DNA of 64,000 nt from Rhodocyclaceae bacterium (lineage in GTDB: Bacteria > Pseudomonadota > Gammaproteobacteria > Burkholderiales > Rhodocyclaceae): positions 11,070 to 75,069 of the forward strand of contig JADJEF010000005.1 in the NCBI GenBank assembly GCA_016702335.1, given 5' to 3'. The notes under the pieces were generated by a model that did not search any database, was not told the DNA's origin, and saw nothing but the letters and a program-made list of their open reading frames with translations. The position numbers and the translations under genes were made by a program. Shown in pieces: positions 44,411 through 55,300 of this stretch (positions within the stretch are counted from its first letter, which is position 1; each line of letters starts with the position of its first letter).

Positions 44411-45851
44411 AGAGCACCGCCTTTCCTGGGAGGTCCACCATGCCCCCGGCGATCCACGACGGGTTGGCGTACTTCACGGCCGCTACAATTGGCCCCATGA
44501 CCGCCGCTGGAGCCGTCGGGAGACCGTAGCAGCGCCGCACGAGTGGCCACGGACCTTCGCCTGGGTGGATGAAAGTCTGAAGGCCGCGCAGCCCCCCTCC
44601 GTCGAAGGCCATAACGCCCGGCACCTCGACGCGAGAGCCAATCTTCACTGGCCTATTCTCGTTGGCCGCCTGAACGGCCTTGACGAACGGGAGTGTGGTC
44701 GCCCAGGACGTGTTGTTCTCCTGGCCGTACGCCTTACGGGCGATTGCCGAGTACGAGTCTCCTCGCCCTGGCAGCCAGGCCAGATCAGAAACTCCACCCT
44801 TCGTCGTTCCAGGCGTCGGCGCGATCGGAGACGGCGCGATCGGGATTGGCCGTGGGTCGGACGGTGTCCCGAAGAGCGGCAGGCGCTTCTGGGTCTGGAT
44901 AAGGCGCTCGAATTCCGTTGGCGTCTGGCTGTAGTCGAACGAGAGCCATGCCGGGTCCGCCGTGGCGAACCCAAAGTCCGTCCAGCCATAAATGTAGGAA
45001 TCGTGGCTGGCTTGCCACATTGTCCAGTAGAACTGATCCACCATGTCCCCGACCCTGTGGTCGGTAAAGTGCTCGCAATTCGTGAAGTCTCTCCACCCTC
45101 TGCCATGTCCGCATGGCCTAGGGTTCACGTCGTCACAACCGCTCTCGGTGATGGCAAATCCGATATTCTTATAGCCCTGCGCCACGAGAACCTTGCGCAA
45201 ACGTCTGTAGCGCAGTACCCACCACCCGACCCTGCCTGGGTCCCAGTAGGCGGAACGGTCGCCCTCGAAGCCAGTCCAGCGGTGTCCCGAATGATCCCAT
45301 TGATCCGGCCAGGGGGCGTTCTCTCGGCCCGGCTTGCCGGTGCCGTACTGCATGTAGTGGCCATACTCGTGGAAGTGAAGCAAGCCAAGCTCGGGCGGTA
45401 CCGAGTTGAGGTAGTCGAACATGGCGCGGCCGTAGGTCCACGAGCGGTCGCTCTGAAGGTTGTGATCCAGGTAGCCGGTCGAGAACCCACCGATCATGGC
45501 GCCGATGCCATGTCTGTTCAGCTCCTTGGCGAGGGCGACCTCGGCGGTGGCGAATGAGCTTGCGTTGGCCATGGTGAGCCCCCACTCGTTCATCCCCTCC
45601 ATGTACTGGACGGAGCTGTCCCGAGCGAGGTCAACGGCTGCTGCCTTGAACTCCCCGTACATGTCGAGGGATTGTCGATCCCAGTGCTTGCGCCCGATGA
45701 CCTTCGTCACGCCCTTGGAGGCTCGACGGATTGCGGCAACGACCTCCCGGTTGGGGTCAAGGAGCTTAACCATCGGTGGCTGGACCTGTTCGACGTAGCG
45801 AATCATCAGGTCCATGTTGTTGTTTGTATTGGCGTGGAGACCCAGGCGCAT
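44403..45851 (-). CDS. TIM-barrel glycoside hydrolase with LysM-like C-terminus
   Basis: 482 residues, ATG behind GGAGGGCGCG. Clan GH-A-type barrel: acid/base Glu89 in YMEGMNEWG and nucleophile Glu236 in FAITESGC, with LGLLHFHEYG between. After a Pro-rich linker (~residues 310-330), a C-terminal section GDSYSAIARKAYG...VKIGSRVEVPG resembles a LysM unit. No signal peptide. Adjacent to the amidase, so it is probably a second wall- or surface-polysaccharide-degrading lysis or virion enzyme. Substrate unknown. Confidence 0.75.
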   Translation of the reverse strand: MRLGLHANTNNNMDLMIRYVEQVQPPMVKLLDPNREVVAAIRRASKGVTKVIGRKHWDRQSLDMYGEFKAAAVDLARDSSVQYMEGMNEWGLTMANASSFATAEVALAKELNRHGIGAMIGGFSTGYLDHNLQSDRSWTYGRAMFDYLNSVPPELGLLHFHEYGHYMQYGTGKPGRENAPWPDQWDHSGHRWTGFEGDRSAYWDPGRVGWWVLRYRRLRKVLVAQGYKNIGFAITESGCDDVNPRPCGHGRGWRDFTNCEHFTDHRVGDMVDQFYWTMWQASHDSYIYGWTDFGFATADPAWLSFDYSQTPTEFERLIQTQKRLPLFGTPSDPRPIPIAPSPIAPTPGTTKGGVSDLAWLPGRGDSYSAIARKAYGQENNTSWATTLPFVKAVQAANENRPVKIGSRVEVPGVMAFDGGGLRGLQTFIHPGEGPWPLVRRCYGLPTAPAAVMGPIVAAVKYANPSWIAGGMVDLPGKAVLFV

Positions 45852-45861
45852 CGCGCCCTCC

Positions 45862-46743
45862 TTAGACCGTGATCTTGATGGAGTCCGGGATGCGGAATCC
45901 GGTGATCGCGCTTCCGTCATCCGTGGTTCGTTCTTCCCACGGATACAACTCCACCACGGGAGAGCCGACGTAGCCAGGGAAGAGCATGGCGCGTTCCGCG
46001 TAGGAGGCGCCGTTCTTCACCCACGACGTGAGGAAGCTCCCCGTAATCATGGCATGCACTTGCCTCACGTACGCAACGCCAGAATCGGTGACGCAAGCCC
46101 TGTGCCCAGGCGAGATTACCGCGTCGTGAACGTGGCCATGGATAATGAGGTCGGCGTCTACGGCCCACGCTAGCCGCTGGAGCTTGAGGGCCTTCGCGCC
46201 CTTGAGCTGCCCACCGCCGTGCCCGTGGTGCATCCACACTCGACACAGGGAGGACTTCCCGGTCGAGCGGATGAACTTGAGGAGCATCCAGCCCGTGTAG
46301 TCCAGGCGAAGGGTGTCCATCTCAACGCCCTTGTCGCGGGCGATGGCCGCCACGATCTCGCCGTAGGCATCCCGCTCGTAGTACTTTGAGATGGTCATCT
46401 CGTGATTGCCGGCGAGAAGCGCCAGGCACTTGTCGTGGATCGGAGCGGTTAGCTCCAGGAAACGGTCTCGTTGGGCTGTAACGATGTCGGCAAGAGCTTC
46501 GCGAGTGAGCGCCCAGTCCGGGAGATCGAATGTCGAAAAGCGCGGGTCGCTTCGATTGATGGCGTCTACGTAGTCCCCAATACCCACCCACATCCCGTCC
46601 GGATCATCGGCGATTTGCTTGACGTAACGGGCAAACGCCTTCTCGTCGCAGGCCCGGTGGCCGATGTGAACGTCGGATACCGGGTAGAGACGGGTGAAGT
46701 TGGACCGTCCGTCATGCTGGATCACCTGCGTGATCGTCTTCAC
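45862..46743 (-). CDS. Metallophosphoesterase
   Basis: 293 residues. All calcineurin-like motifs are visible: SDVHIGH (Asp24, His26), GIGDYVD, AGNHEM, a central HHGHGGG and IIHGHVHD. Similar phosphatases sit in late regions of several siphoviruses; substrate unknown (nucleotides or phosphorylated wall polymers are options). Confidence 0.87.
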   Translation of the reverse strand: MKTITQVIQHDGRSNFTRLYPVSDVHIGHRACDEKAFARYVKQIADDPDGMWVGIGDYVDAINRSDPRFSTFDLPDWALTREALADIVTAQRDRFLELTAPIHDKCLALLAGNHEMTISKYYERDAYGEIVAAIARDKGVEMDTLRLDYTGWMLLKFIRSTGKSSLCRVWMHHGHGGGQLKGAKALKLQRLAWAVDADLIIHGHVHDAVISPGHRACVTDSGVAYVRQVHAMITGSFLTSWVKNGASYAERAMLFPGYVGSPVVELYPWEERTTDDGSAITGFRIPDSIKITV

Positions 46744-46752
46744 AGACTCCTC

Positions 46753-47016
46753 CTACCGTGCCCTGGCCCTTTCCAGCTCGGCCGTGAAGCTCGCCTCCCG
46801 GAGGTGTGCGATCTCCTCGTCCTTCTTGTCGTTCTCGATCTTCAGCTCGGCCAGGGTTGCTTCAAGTTCGCTGATTCGCATGTGGTATGCGCCATACAGC
46901 TCGCCCCGAAGGACCTGATCCTGGGCGACTCGGCGATCAATGTAGCTCAAAAGGAAAGTAAATGCAAGCGACAGGATCACGCCGATGATCCCGCCCTCAG
47001 CAAGCTCTGGGCTCAT
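46753..47016 (-). CDS. Membrane-anchored coiled-coil protein
   Basis: 87 residues, ATG behind GGAGTCCGCGC. One span (GGIIGVILSLAFTFLLSYI) then a long coiled coil (ISELEATLAELKIENDKKDE). Topology resembles holins of class III or Rz-type spanin components. At the head of the lysis-like group. Confidence 0.6.
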   Translation of the reverse strand: MSPELAEGGIIGVILSLAFTFLLSYIDRRVAQDQVLRGELYGAYHMRISELEATLAELKIENDKKDEEIAHLREASFTAELERARAR

Positions 47017-47065
47017 GCGCGGACTCCATGTGGCCAAGGATAGCATCTACTCTTTGAAAACCGCT

Positions 47066-48367
47066 TTACCACCCCCCCCGATTGGACAGCTTCCCGCCGC
47101 CCGTTCTTCCTCCGGCCATCCCGACGGACTGGGTGAGTTCGTGAATCCAGTTCCTCGGCACGTCTCCCACTATAATCCCGACACGAGGGAAGCCGTTATC
47201 GAGGCCGAGGCGCCACCCGACCACCGTCCCGGTCTTGGCAACACCATAAAATGGCATGCCGGTCTTATAGGTCCAGGACCCACCCTGGGAATCCATCCCG
47301 TGTTCATTCCCGAAGAGCGGGTGTTCGAAGGCGATGGTGTCACGTCGGCCGAACGAGTAACCGAAGACGTACTCGTCCGAGAGGATTACGTCGAGGTCGT
47401 AGGTGATTCTCGGGAATCCGAGCTGCTTGACCTGTAGCGACCCCTCGCTGGACACGGCCGTGACGTTGTCGTTCGAGCTGACCGTGCCGCCGTCCTCGAA
47501 GATGCCGTATCTCGTTACCGATTCGGGATTCGCTCGCCAGCTAACAACCTGCGAGCCCTCCTTCCCCGACCCCCTGCTTTGGAAGACGTTGGCCAGCGTG
47601 GAGTAGTCCACGTTTCGGATGACACTCTTCAGCGTCCCGTTTGCGACGGAGAAGATCACCTCGGCCGACAGGTCGTCGCGAACGTACGGGGCGTAGAAGT
47701 TATAGCTGAACGCCGTGAGGCCGGATCGCGAGAGCCCAATGGCCATGTCTCCCCGTTCCATCGCGTCGTACCAGGTGTCCCAGAGATTCCCTCCGCTCTG
47801 CTCCTGCCAGGCGATTGTGTCTCCTGTGGCCACGGACCCCATGGCCACCGTCCATGGGCCGAAGTTGTCTCGACCGGCGTAGGGATACGCGGGATACATA
47901 CTCACAGACGGGGAGAGGGAGTGCCCCCCGATGCTCGAAATGAGCGTTCCGGCGGGGGCGGAGATGAAGTCCGAGACCGTGTTCAGCGCAGAGGCCGAAA
48001 GGCGCCTACGGGCCAAATGGTGGACGAAGCTTTCGCACTCCAGCTCGATCCGTGGATATGCGTCATATGTTGTGCGAGCACTAAGAACGGGACCGAACCA
48101 GAGCGGCATGAGCTTCGAGGCGGTAGCTCGATCGAGAAAGTTGTTAGACACGGCGACGGACCAACCGTAAGAATCGCCAGCAATCAGCTCTCTGACATCG
48201 ATGTCGTTCGCGTACAGGCCGAACCCGATCGACAGGTCGCCCTCCCCCTGCTTCCCCTCGGAACACGACAAGCTGTCGATCGAGTGCAGCTCGTACCGCT
48301 CCATGGCAGGCGAGACGAGATCGACGCGGTAGACCTCCTTAAACGTCGGCCCCTGGGAGATGGCCAC
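47066..48367 (-). CDS. Minor tail protein (Gp37-like)
   Basis: 433 residues. Position after Dit and content (YRVDLVSPAMERYELHSID at the start, GFGLYANDIDV, later SYGWSVAVSNN and a central FISAPAGTLI) fit the siphovirus tail-tip family resembling ReqiPepy6 Gp37. It likely forms the tail hub or baseplate below the tape measure. Confidence 0.7.
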   Translation of the reverse strand: MAISQGPTFKEVYRVDLVSPAMERYELHSIDSLSCSEGKQGEGDLSIGFGLYANDIDVRELIAGDSYGWSVAVSNNFLDRATASKLMPLWFGPVLSARTTYDAYPRIELECESFVHHLARRRLSASALNTVSDFISAPAGTLISSIGGHSLSPSVSMYPAYPYAGRDNFGPWTVAMGSVATGDTIAWQEQSGGNLWDTWYDAMERGDMAIGLSRSGLTAFSYNFYAPYVRDDLSAEVIFSVANGTLKSVIRNVDYSTLANVFQSRGSGKEGSQVVSWRANPESVTRYGIFEDGGTVSSNDNVTAVSSEGSLQVKQLGFPRITYDLDVILSDEYVFGYSFGRRDTIAFEHPLFGNEHGMDSQGGSWTYKTGMPFYGVAKTGTVVGWRLGLDNGFPRVGIIVGDVPRNWIHELTQSVGMAGGRTGGGKLSNRGGW

Positions 48368-49300
48368 TTAGAACCCCTCATAGATTGGCGTTACGCGAAG
48401 ATTGATAGACGTCGTTCCGCTGCTACCGCCGGAAAGACCCATCGAAAGCGTCACGGGCACTCCCGGCGGAAACGAAAGCCATCCATTGGACTGAGGCACG
48501 GCAACGGCACGGCGCCAGGACTGAGTTCCGACGTCAAAGAAGAAAGATCGCGCGCCAATGGGATGCCCAAGGTCGGCGGCGGGGTCCCAGTACTCCAGGA
48601 CCGTTCCCTGGGCCGGGGTGCCGTCCGGGAAAATGATCGAAAGGATTCCGACCACATCGACTCCGTCCAGAGTGTAGGTCGTTGTGAGGGTCATTGTGTT
48701 GCCGTTGTAGGTGGACGCCCCAACTTCCATCTGGAACCCAACCCATCGATCGCCGGGATTTGTGATAATCACCGGCTGCGAAGGCGTCACCGTCGCGTCG
48801 AAGCACGGGACCGTGTCCACGAACCACGGGAACCGGGCAACGGCCGATACCCTCGTCCGGATGCGGGCGGACCCGCGTACACCGAATTCGCCCTCCCCGC
48901 CTTGCGGCTTCCAGGCCCACGGCGGCGCGTAGTCGGAAAGGACGCGAAGGTAGCGCGAGATCGGATCGTCATCCACATCGAGGCGGTCAAACCGAAGTCG
49001 AACTTCGCCGTGCTTTGGGGAGAAGATGTCGGACAGTGCGTTCGATTCGTTTACCGCATAGCGGTAGGCAAGCGGGAACGTCGCCTCCTTGATCCTGCTT
49101 TCGACGGTGAACGATACGCCTCGCGGGAGGGGTACGGGCTCACCGGCGATTGCCACGCCGTATCCGGGGAAGGTCTCCTCGCGCCACTCGTAGGTGATCG
49201 GCTCAATCTCCGGGGCGCCGTACATCGTTCGGGTGACATTGGGGTCATCATATTCGATCGGATTCCCATTATAGACTAGGGACAGTTCCTCATTCGCCAT
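48368..49300 (-). CDS. Distal tail protein (Dit-like)
   Basis: 310 residues, directly downstream of the tape measure gene. Strand-rich sequence with GVSFTVESRIKEATFPLAYR, and two halves compatible with an N-terminal ring and a C-terminal galectin-like domain. Family assignment is by position and fold pattern. Confidence 0.65.
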   Translation of the reverse strand: MANEELSLVYNGNPIEYDDPNVTRTMYGAPEIEPITYEWREETFPGYGVAIAGEPVPLPRGVSFTVESRIKEATFPLAYRYAVNESNALSDIFSPKHGEVRLRFDRLDVDDDPISRYLRVLSDYAPPWAWKPQGGEGEFGVRGSARIRTRVSAVARFPWFVDTVPCFDATVTPSQPVIITNPGDRWVGFQMEVGASTYNGNTMTLTTTYTLDGVDVVGILSIIFPDGTPAQGTVLEYWDPAADLGHPIGARSFFFDVGTQSWRRAVAVPQSNGWLSFPPGVPVTLSMGLSGGSSGTTSINLRVTPIYEGF

Positions 49301-52300
49301 TATGGCCTACTCCTCCACCCTCGGCTCCTGCGAGCCCGCTGTCCTCTTGGCCCGGCGTCGTAGCCCACGCGAGACCTCTGCGTTACACTCCCGCCACTGC
49401 CGGCGGTCGGGCTTGGGGTCTTCGGCCCAATCATCTCCGCAATCATCTCAACGGCCCCTGTCGGCAAAACGAAGTCGGCATGCAAGTCCACCTTCGGTGG
49501 CTGCACGTCTACCTGGACGTCCACCGTGACATTCGGCCGGATGCCCTCGATGGCCGGAACCAGTGTATCCGCGAGTCCTTCGAGGGATGGCATATTGAAG
49601 CTCGTGAAGGCAGACAGCATGGAATCGGTAATGATTGGCCCGATGCCATTGCTATCCCCGATGGGCAGGATGTTGTTGCCCACGCCAGGGATGGAGAGGA
49701 GGCCGGCGAAGGCGTTGATGATATCGATGATGCCGTTCTCGTCGCCACCGGGGATGGAGAGGAGGCCGGCGAAGGCGTTAATGACGCCGGGCAGGCCGTT
49801 CTCGTCGCCACCGGGGATGGAGAGGAGGCCGGCGAAGGCGCTGATAACGTCGGGCAAGCCGTTCGGGATAGGCCCGACCCGCCCTTCTTCTCCGCCAGGC
49901 AAGCTGTTCGGGATAGGCCCGACCCGCCCTTCTTCTCCGCCAGGAAGGCTGTTCGGGATAGGCCCGACCCGCCCTTCTTCTCCGCCAGGAAGGCTGTTGC
50001 TGCCCGCGCCGGGGATGGAGAGGAGGCCGGCGAAGGCGTTGATGAGATCGATGATGCCGTTCTCGTCGCCACCGGGGATGGAGAGGAGGCCGGCGAAGGC
50101 GTTAATGACGTCGGGCAGGCCGTTCGGGATAGGCCCGACCCGCCCTTCTTCTCCGCCAGGAAGGCTGTTCGGGATAGGCCCGACCCGCCCTTCTTCTCCG
50201 CCAGGAAGGCTGTTCGGGATAGGCCCGACCCGCCCTTCTTCTCCGCCAGGAAGGCTGTTGCTGCCCGCGCCGGGGATGGAGAGGAGGCCGGCGAAGGCGT
50301 TGATGAGATCGATGATGCCGTTCTCGTCGCCACCGGGGATGGAGAGGAGGCCGGCGAAGGCGTTAATGACGTCGGGCAGGCCGTTCGGGATAGGCCCGAC
50401 CCGCCCTTCTTCTCCGCCAGGAAGGCTGTTCGGGATAGGCCCGACCCGCCCTTCTTCTCCGCCAGGAAGGCTGTTGCTGCCCGCGCCGGGGATGGAGAGG
50501 AGGCCGGCGAAGGCGTTGATGAGATCGATGATGCCGTTCTCGTCGCCACCGGGGATGGAGAGTGGATTCGTACCACCCGGCGGCTCGATGCCGGGTGGCT
50601 CGATGATTGGGCGGCTACCACCGCCACCGATGGTGATCGTCCCACCCTTGTCGATGGTGACGAACAGCCCGCCAAGGGCGGCGGCTGTGGCCTCGCGAGT
50701 CAGCCGCGAGACCGCATTGACAACCGCGTCGATACTGGCCGACTCGGCGGAGGCGAGGGCGTCCAGGAGCGCGCGAAAGGCCGCCACGGACTCGCCGGAA
50801 AGACCGCCAGCCTGAAGCCAGGCCGGCATGGTGATCTCGGAGAGCTGGCGCATGACGGACACCAGGGCGTCCACCTTGGCCTTGTCCAGGTCTGGCGTAA
50901 GGGCGATCGACCCTACGGCCGTGATGAGGCCAGACAGGACGGCGGCGAGCCGCTCCATAAGGTTGATCTGTTCCATGTCCGGCATTTCGTTCTCGCCAGA
51001 GAACGCTTCCTTGACGGCGTCCACGATCACCCTGATATTGCGCTTGATCGCCTCCTTGAGGAGATCGGCCTGGTGCTCGGCACGGTTGGTTCGAACCTGC
51101 GTCCACCACTTCGAGACGCCACGCTGGTTCCCCGCCCGTCCGCCGAACGACATAACGGAGAGCGGGTTGTCCATCAGGCCGGTGATCAGCTCGTTGATCG
51201 ACTTGAATACGCCCATCCCGCTTCCGACGGTCTCTAGGAATGCCTTCAGCTCGGCTAGGTAGACAGCCCAGTCGGCTCCTGGATTCGACTTCGCAAAGGC
51301 GGCCCTAAGCGTCTCCATCGCCCCCTTCAGCTCGGAAAACATCACGTTGACGAACCCGGTGAGGTAGGAGATGTTGTCCTTCGTGACCTGGATGACTCGC
51401 GGGAATCGGAACTTTCCGCTCGCCGTCACGGAGCCGCGCCCGCCGGCCACTCGCCGTCCGAGGCGCGCGGACGTATCAGCGTCGTTCCCGGCGTCTAGGG
51501 TCTCCCACATCAGTTCGTCAATGGAGCTGAGGGTGTCGATTACACCCTTGATTGGCGCGAAGATGGAATTCACGCTGTCGGCGAATGTCTTCACGGCCGC
51601 CAGGTTGAGGTCACCAACGATCGTCCCCGCCCGCCACTGGTGGGCCATTCCCTCGAACATCGAGAAAAGAATGGTGATCGCGCCAGAAATTGCGGACTGG
51701 GCTGTTACCGAGACCTGTCCGAGCTTGCCGGCGTTGTCCGTAAACGCCACGAGGGTGTCGATCGTGCTCTTTACGGCCCCCATAGCCCCGCCGACGGCGT
51801 CCGCGAACGTGCGAATCGAGCCGTGGTGCCGATCGCGGTCCGCGATGCCCCTCTCGCCGTCCTGGAAGGCGAATCTGGACCATTCCTCTCCCGTCCACAG
51901 CTCCTCGAAGTTCACCAGGAACGCCACCATGGTGTTGCGCAGCCGGTTGATCATCGTGCTGGACATCTGGGATGGCATCACGCCCGTCGTGTCCTTGAGG
52001 AGCGCGAAGGTTCCGGAAACTGCCCCCAGGATGCTGGAAACGGTCTGGGACCACTGCTGGATCGACGCGGACTGGAGGTCCGGGCGACGGTGGCCGGCAG
52101 CCCAGAACGACGCGATGTCCTCGAATGTCGAGAAGAGCGAGAGGATGGTCGTCTTGATCTTCGTCATCGTGCTCGGGGCGATCCCAATATGCTCGATGAC
52201 GTTCAGGCCGGCGGTAGCCGAGATGGCGCCAACGAGCGCCTGTACGATGGCACTCCATGCACCGATGCGCTTCGACATCTCGTCGGCATCGTCAACGTCC

Positions 52301-55300
52301 TTCGGCATGGAGTTGGTGGCGATTTCCTTGAACATCCCCCAGAGCGCCGCCATAGACTCCTTCACGCCCATGAATTCCGTCTCCAGGGGCTTGACATAAG
52401 TCTGAAGCTGGATGCCCGCAACCGAACCCACGGCCCCGGCAAGCGCCTGCACGGTCTCCTGCCACGCCTTGATGCGCGGCGCAACTTCCTCCTCCCAGTG
52501 GATCGGGTCGGCGATGGCGGTCTTCGCCAGCCCGGAGAACTGGTCCCAGACCGTCGTCATGGCGTCCTTGATATTCGCCCACTCGGTCGGCAGGGGCTTG
52601 ACATAACCGATCAGAGATCGGGATAGGTCCGCGACCCTCGCCGCTGAGTCCACCATGGTCGAGAGCGACCCGGCGATGACGGCCATGACTGTCGGCCCGT
52701 TGGCGGGGTCCGGGTCGTCCTTGACCTTTCCGTAGAAGGAGTCCATCGTTGCCCACAGGCGGGCGAAGACGCCGTCGATTGTGACGAAGACCGTCTCGGG
52801 TACCTCGCGCACGCGCAGGAGGCTTCTGGATAGATCGCCCATCTTGGACGCCAGGTCCACCCAGGCGCCCAGCGTTGCTGCCACGGCCTGGGAAACGGTC
52901 TGCATGTCAACGCCACCGGCCATGGCGCCGGAGACGAAGGAGGTCCACGACTTCCCGGCGAGCCACGTGAGGGTGGACCAGATGGTCTCCAGCTTGCCGG
53001 AGTCGCTCAGCCCATCGGTTCGAACGCGACGGAGCGCCAGGCTAAGGGCGTCGAACTTCGTGAGAAGGTCAACCCATGCCCCGAGCGTGCCGGCTACGGA
53101 GGTCGAGATGTCGAGGTAGAACTTGCTATCCGTGTTCCCAAGAGCGTCCCGGAAGGAAATCCATGTTCGCTCACCAATCAGGCGCATGTAAGAAACCGCA
53201 AGCCCGATGGAGTGTTCGGGGTTGCCGGCGCCCAGGGCGTGGCGAAGCGACATAAGCGCATCGCCGATCTTCGCGAGCGGGTCGAGCCATGCGTTGAAAG
53301 CGCCCGCCATGGCGCTTGTAACGTCCCAAATCTCCTTCAGGGCCTTATCGGTCAGCCCACTCCTCGCGAGGTCCTGGTAGAGGCCCCAGACCATCGTTCC
53401 GAGAGATGTCAGGATGCCGCGAGCGAAGTCGAATCCAACAACGCCGCCCTGGGCCCTGAAGAGGCGAAGGTTCATCATGGTTGAAAGGGAGCTGTCAATC
53501 AGGGCGAATGCCGGCGCCCACGCGGCCATCGACTCGCCGATCGTCTTAATATCCTGCGCGAGAAGGTCAAAGTGGCCAGATGCGCCAAGGCGCTGCGTCT
53601 GCTCGCCAGCGATATCATTGATGAGCAAGACCACGCCGCCCAGGAGGTCGCGCAGGGCTCCGGTTCCTGTCGTTCGGTACCGCTGAATGGCGACGGTCTT
53701 CTCCGCCAAGTCCGCAACGGAGCCAAGGAACGTTCCCCATGGCCCCATCGCCTCGCCGAGGGCCTTGAGGTCGGCGGCAACGCGGAGAATGCTCGACCCA
53801 TGCGTGGCGAGCATGCCGCCCACCGCCGCCTGAATGGACCCAACGGCGGCAAGGAGCCAGTCGCCGACGCGCTCAAACGATGCCTCGGAGTGAACGCCGT
53901 AGGCGGCCGAAACGAGGTCGGCAATGCCGGAGAGCATGCCGATCCAACTCGCCATTCCGTCTCCGATGATCTGGGCGTCCTCGGCCGCGAGCATCCAGTA
54001 GTCGCCGTGGCCGGTCTGCCACGCCGTGGCAATGGCAGTCCCGATGTTCATCACTTCCATCGCGGCGGCCATAAGGCCGTTAAACGACCCGCCCAGCCGT
54101 GTGAGATTGGACTTCGTGATCAGATCGGCCACGCCGGACAGGGTCCCTGTCCAGGCGCCGATACTCTCCGCGACCGCCTTCATCTGCTGGTCAACGAGTG
54201 CAAACGGTCGGGTCTCCGACTCGTTCGCAGCCATGGTGTTGACCAGGAAGGCGGCGCGGTGGAAAATGTACTCAGCGGCATCGAAGACGGGGGCTAGGCT
54301 AACGTCCATATGCGACCCGGCAACCGCGTTGGAAGCGTCGGCAATGGCCGTCAAGGACGCCGCCCACGTCTGGACGATCGTACCCATCTCCTGCATGAAC
54401 GTTGTCTGCTTGACGGCGTCCTGAAGATCGTCGAGGTCCATCTCCTCGATCGAGGTCATGGCCGCCTTGACGATCTGTCCCATGAACTCGAATACCTTCG
54501 TCACGGCCGAGACCGGCGGCGTGCGCATGCGGAAGAGCGCCGACGACATATCGATCGCCGACGTCATCGCGCCGAACGTTCCGTTTAGGGCGTCCATGGC
54601 CCGCTGGACGCCATCGGCCTCCTCGACGGACATGGCGTTGTCGGCGAGCTTAAGGGCGCGCTCCATCAAGTCGTCAAGCCACAGGAAGAGCTTGTCGAGC
54701 TGGGAGTCCGGAGGAGCGCCCATAAACTCGGTCCAAACCGACTTCGCGGCGTCGATACCGGTCTTGATCGCCCCGGAAACAGACGAGATGGCCTCCATCG
54801 CCTCCTTCAGTGGATCGCGCTTCGCCTCGGAGCCGTCTCCGCCCGCCCCGTCCTTCTTGTCAGCCCCGCCGCCCCCGCCCTTGCCGGTTGCTGCTCCTTC
54901 CTCCTCGGTGCCGCCCCCGGCAAGTGCGCCGCCAGCCCCCACGTCAAGGCCGGCGAAGTTCTGCTTGATCGCATCCGTGATGTTGCCGAGAACGTCGCGC
55001 CCGATATCGGCCAGCGACTCTCCGTTACCGACCTTTCCACCCGGCGTTCGAACCCCAGGCATCTTCCATCCAGAGCCGCCCGGCGAAGGGGGTCCGAATA
55101 CCTCGCCGCCACCGCTCGGCACATAGTCGAGCGATCCACCCATCCCGTCCTTCGACTTCTTCCAGACGACCGAGAAGAGCTTCTTCGCGGAGGCGAATGG
55201 GTGCATCAGAATGTTGCCCAGGGTCTTCATAAAGTTGCCGACGGCGGCAAGCACCGGGTTATCCGACAGGCTGAACTTGTTAGCGATGCCACTGAGCCAC

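Noticed and set aside
47579..49279. 566-codon plus-strand frame opposite tail genes
   Set aside because: Antisense shadow of the minor tail and Dit-like genes, which have clear ribosome sites and protein-like composition.
49690..50560. CRISPR-like regular repeats
   Set aside because: Repeats are in frame within one coding sequence, units of 45 and ~60 bases with no variable spacers.
49480..51237. Long open frames (up to 585 codons) on the plus strand and in another minus frame
   Set aside because: They exist because the repeat units of the tape measure gene are multiples of three bases and contain no stops in these frames. The products are low-complexity shadows with no ribosome site.
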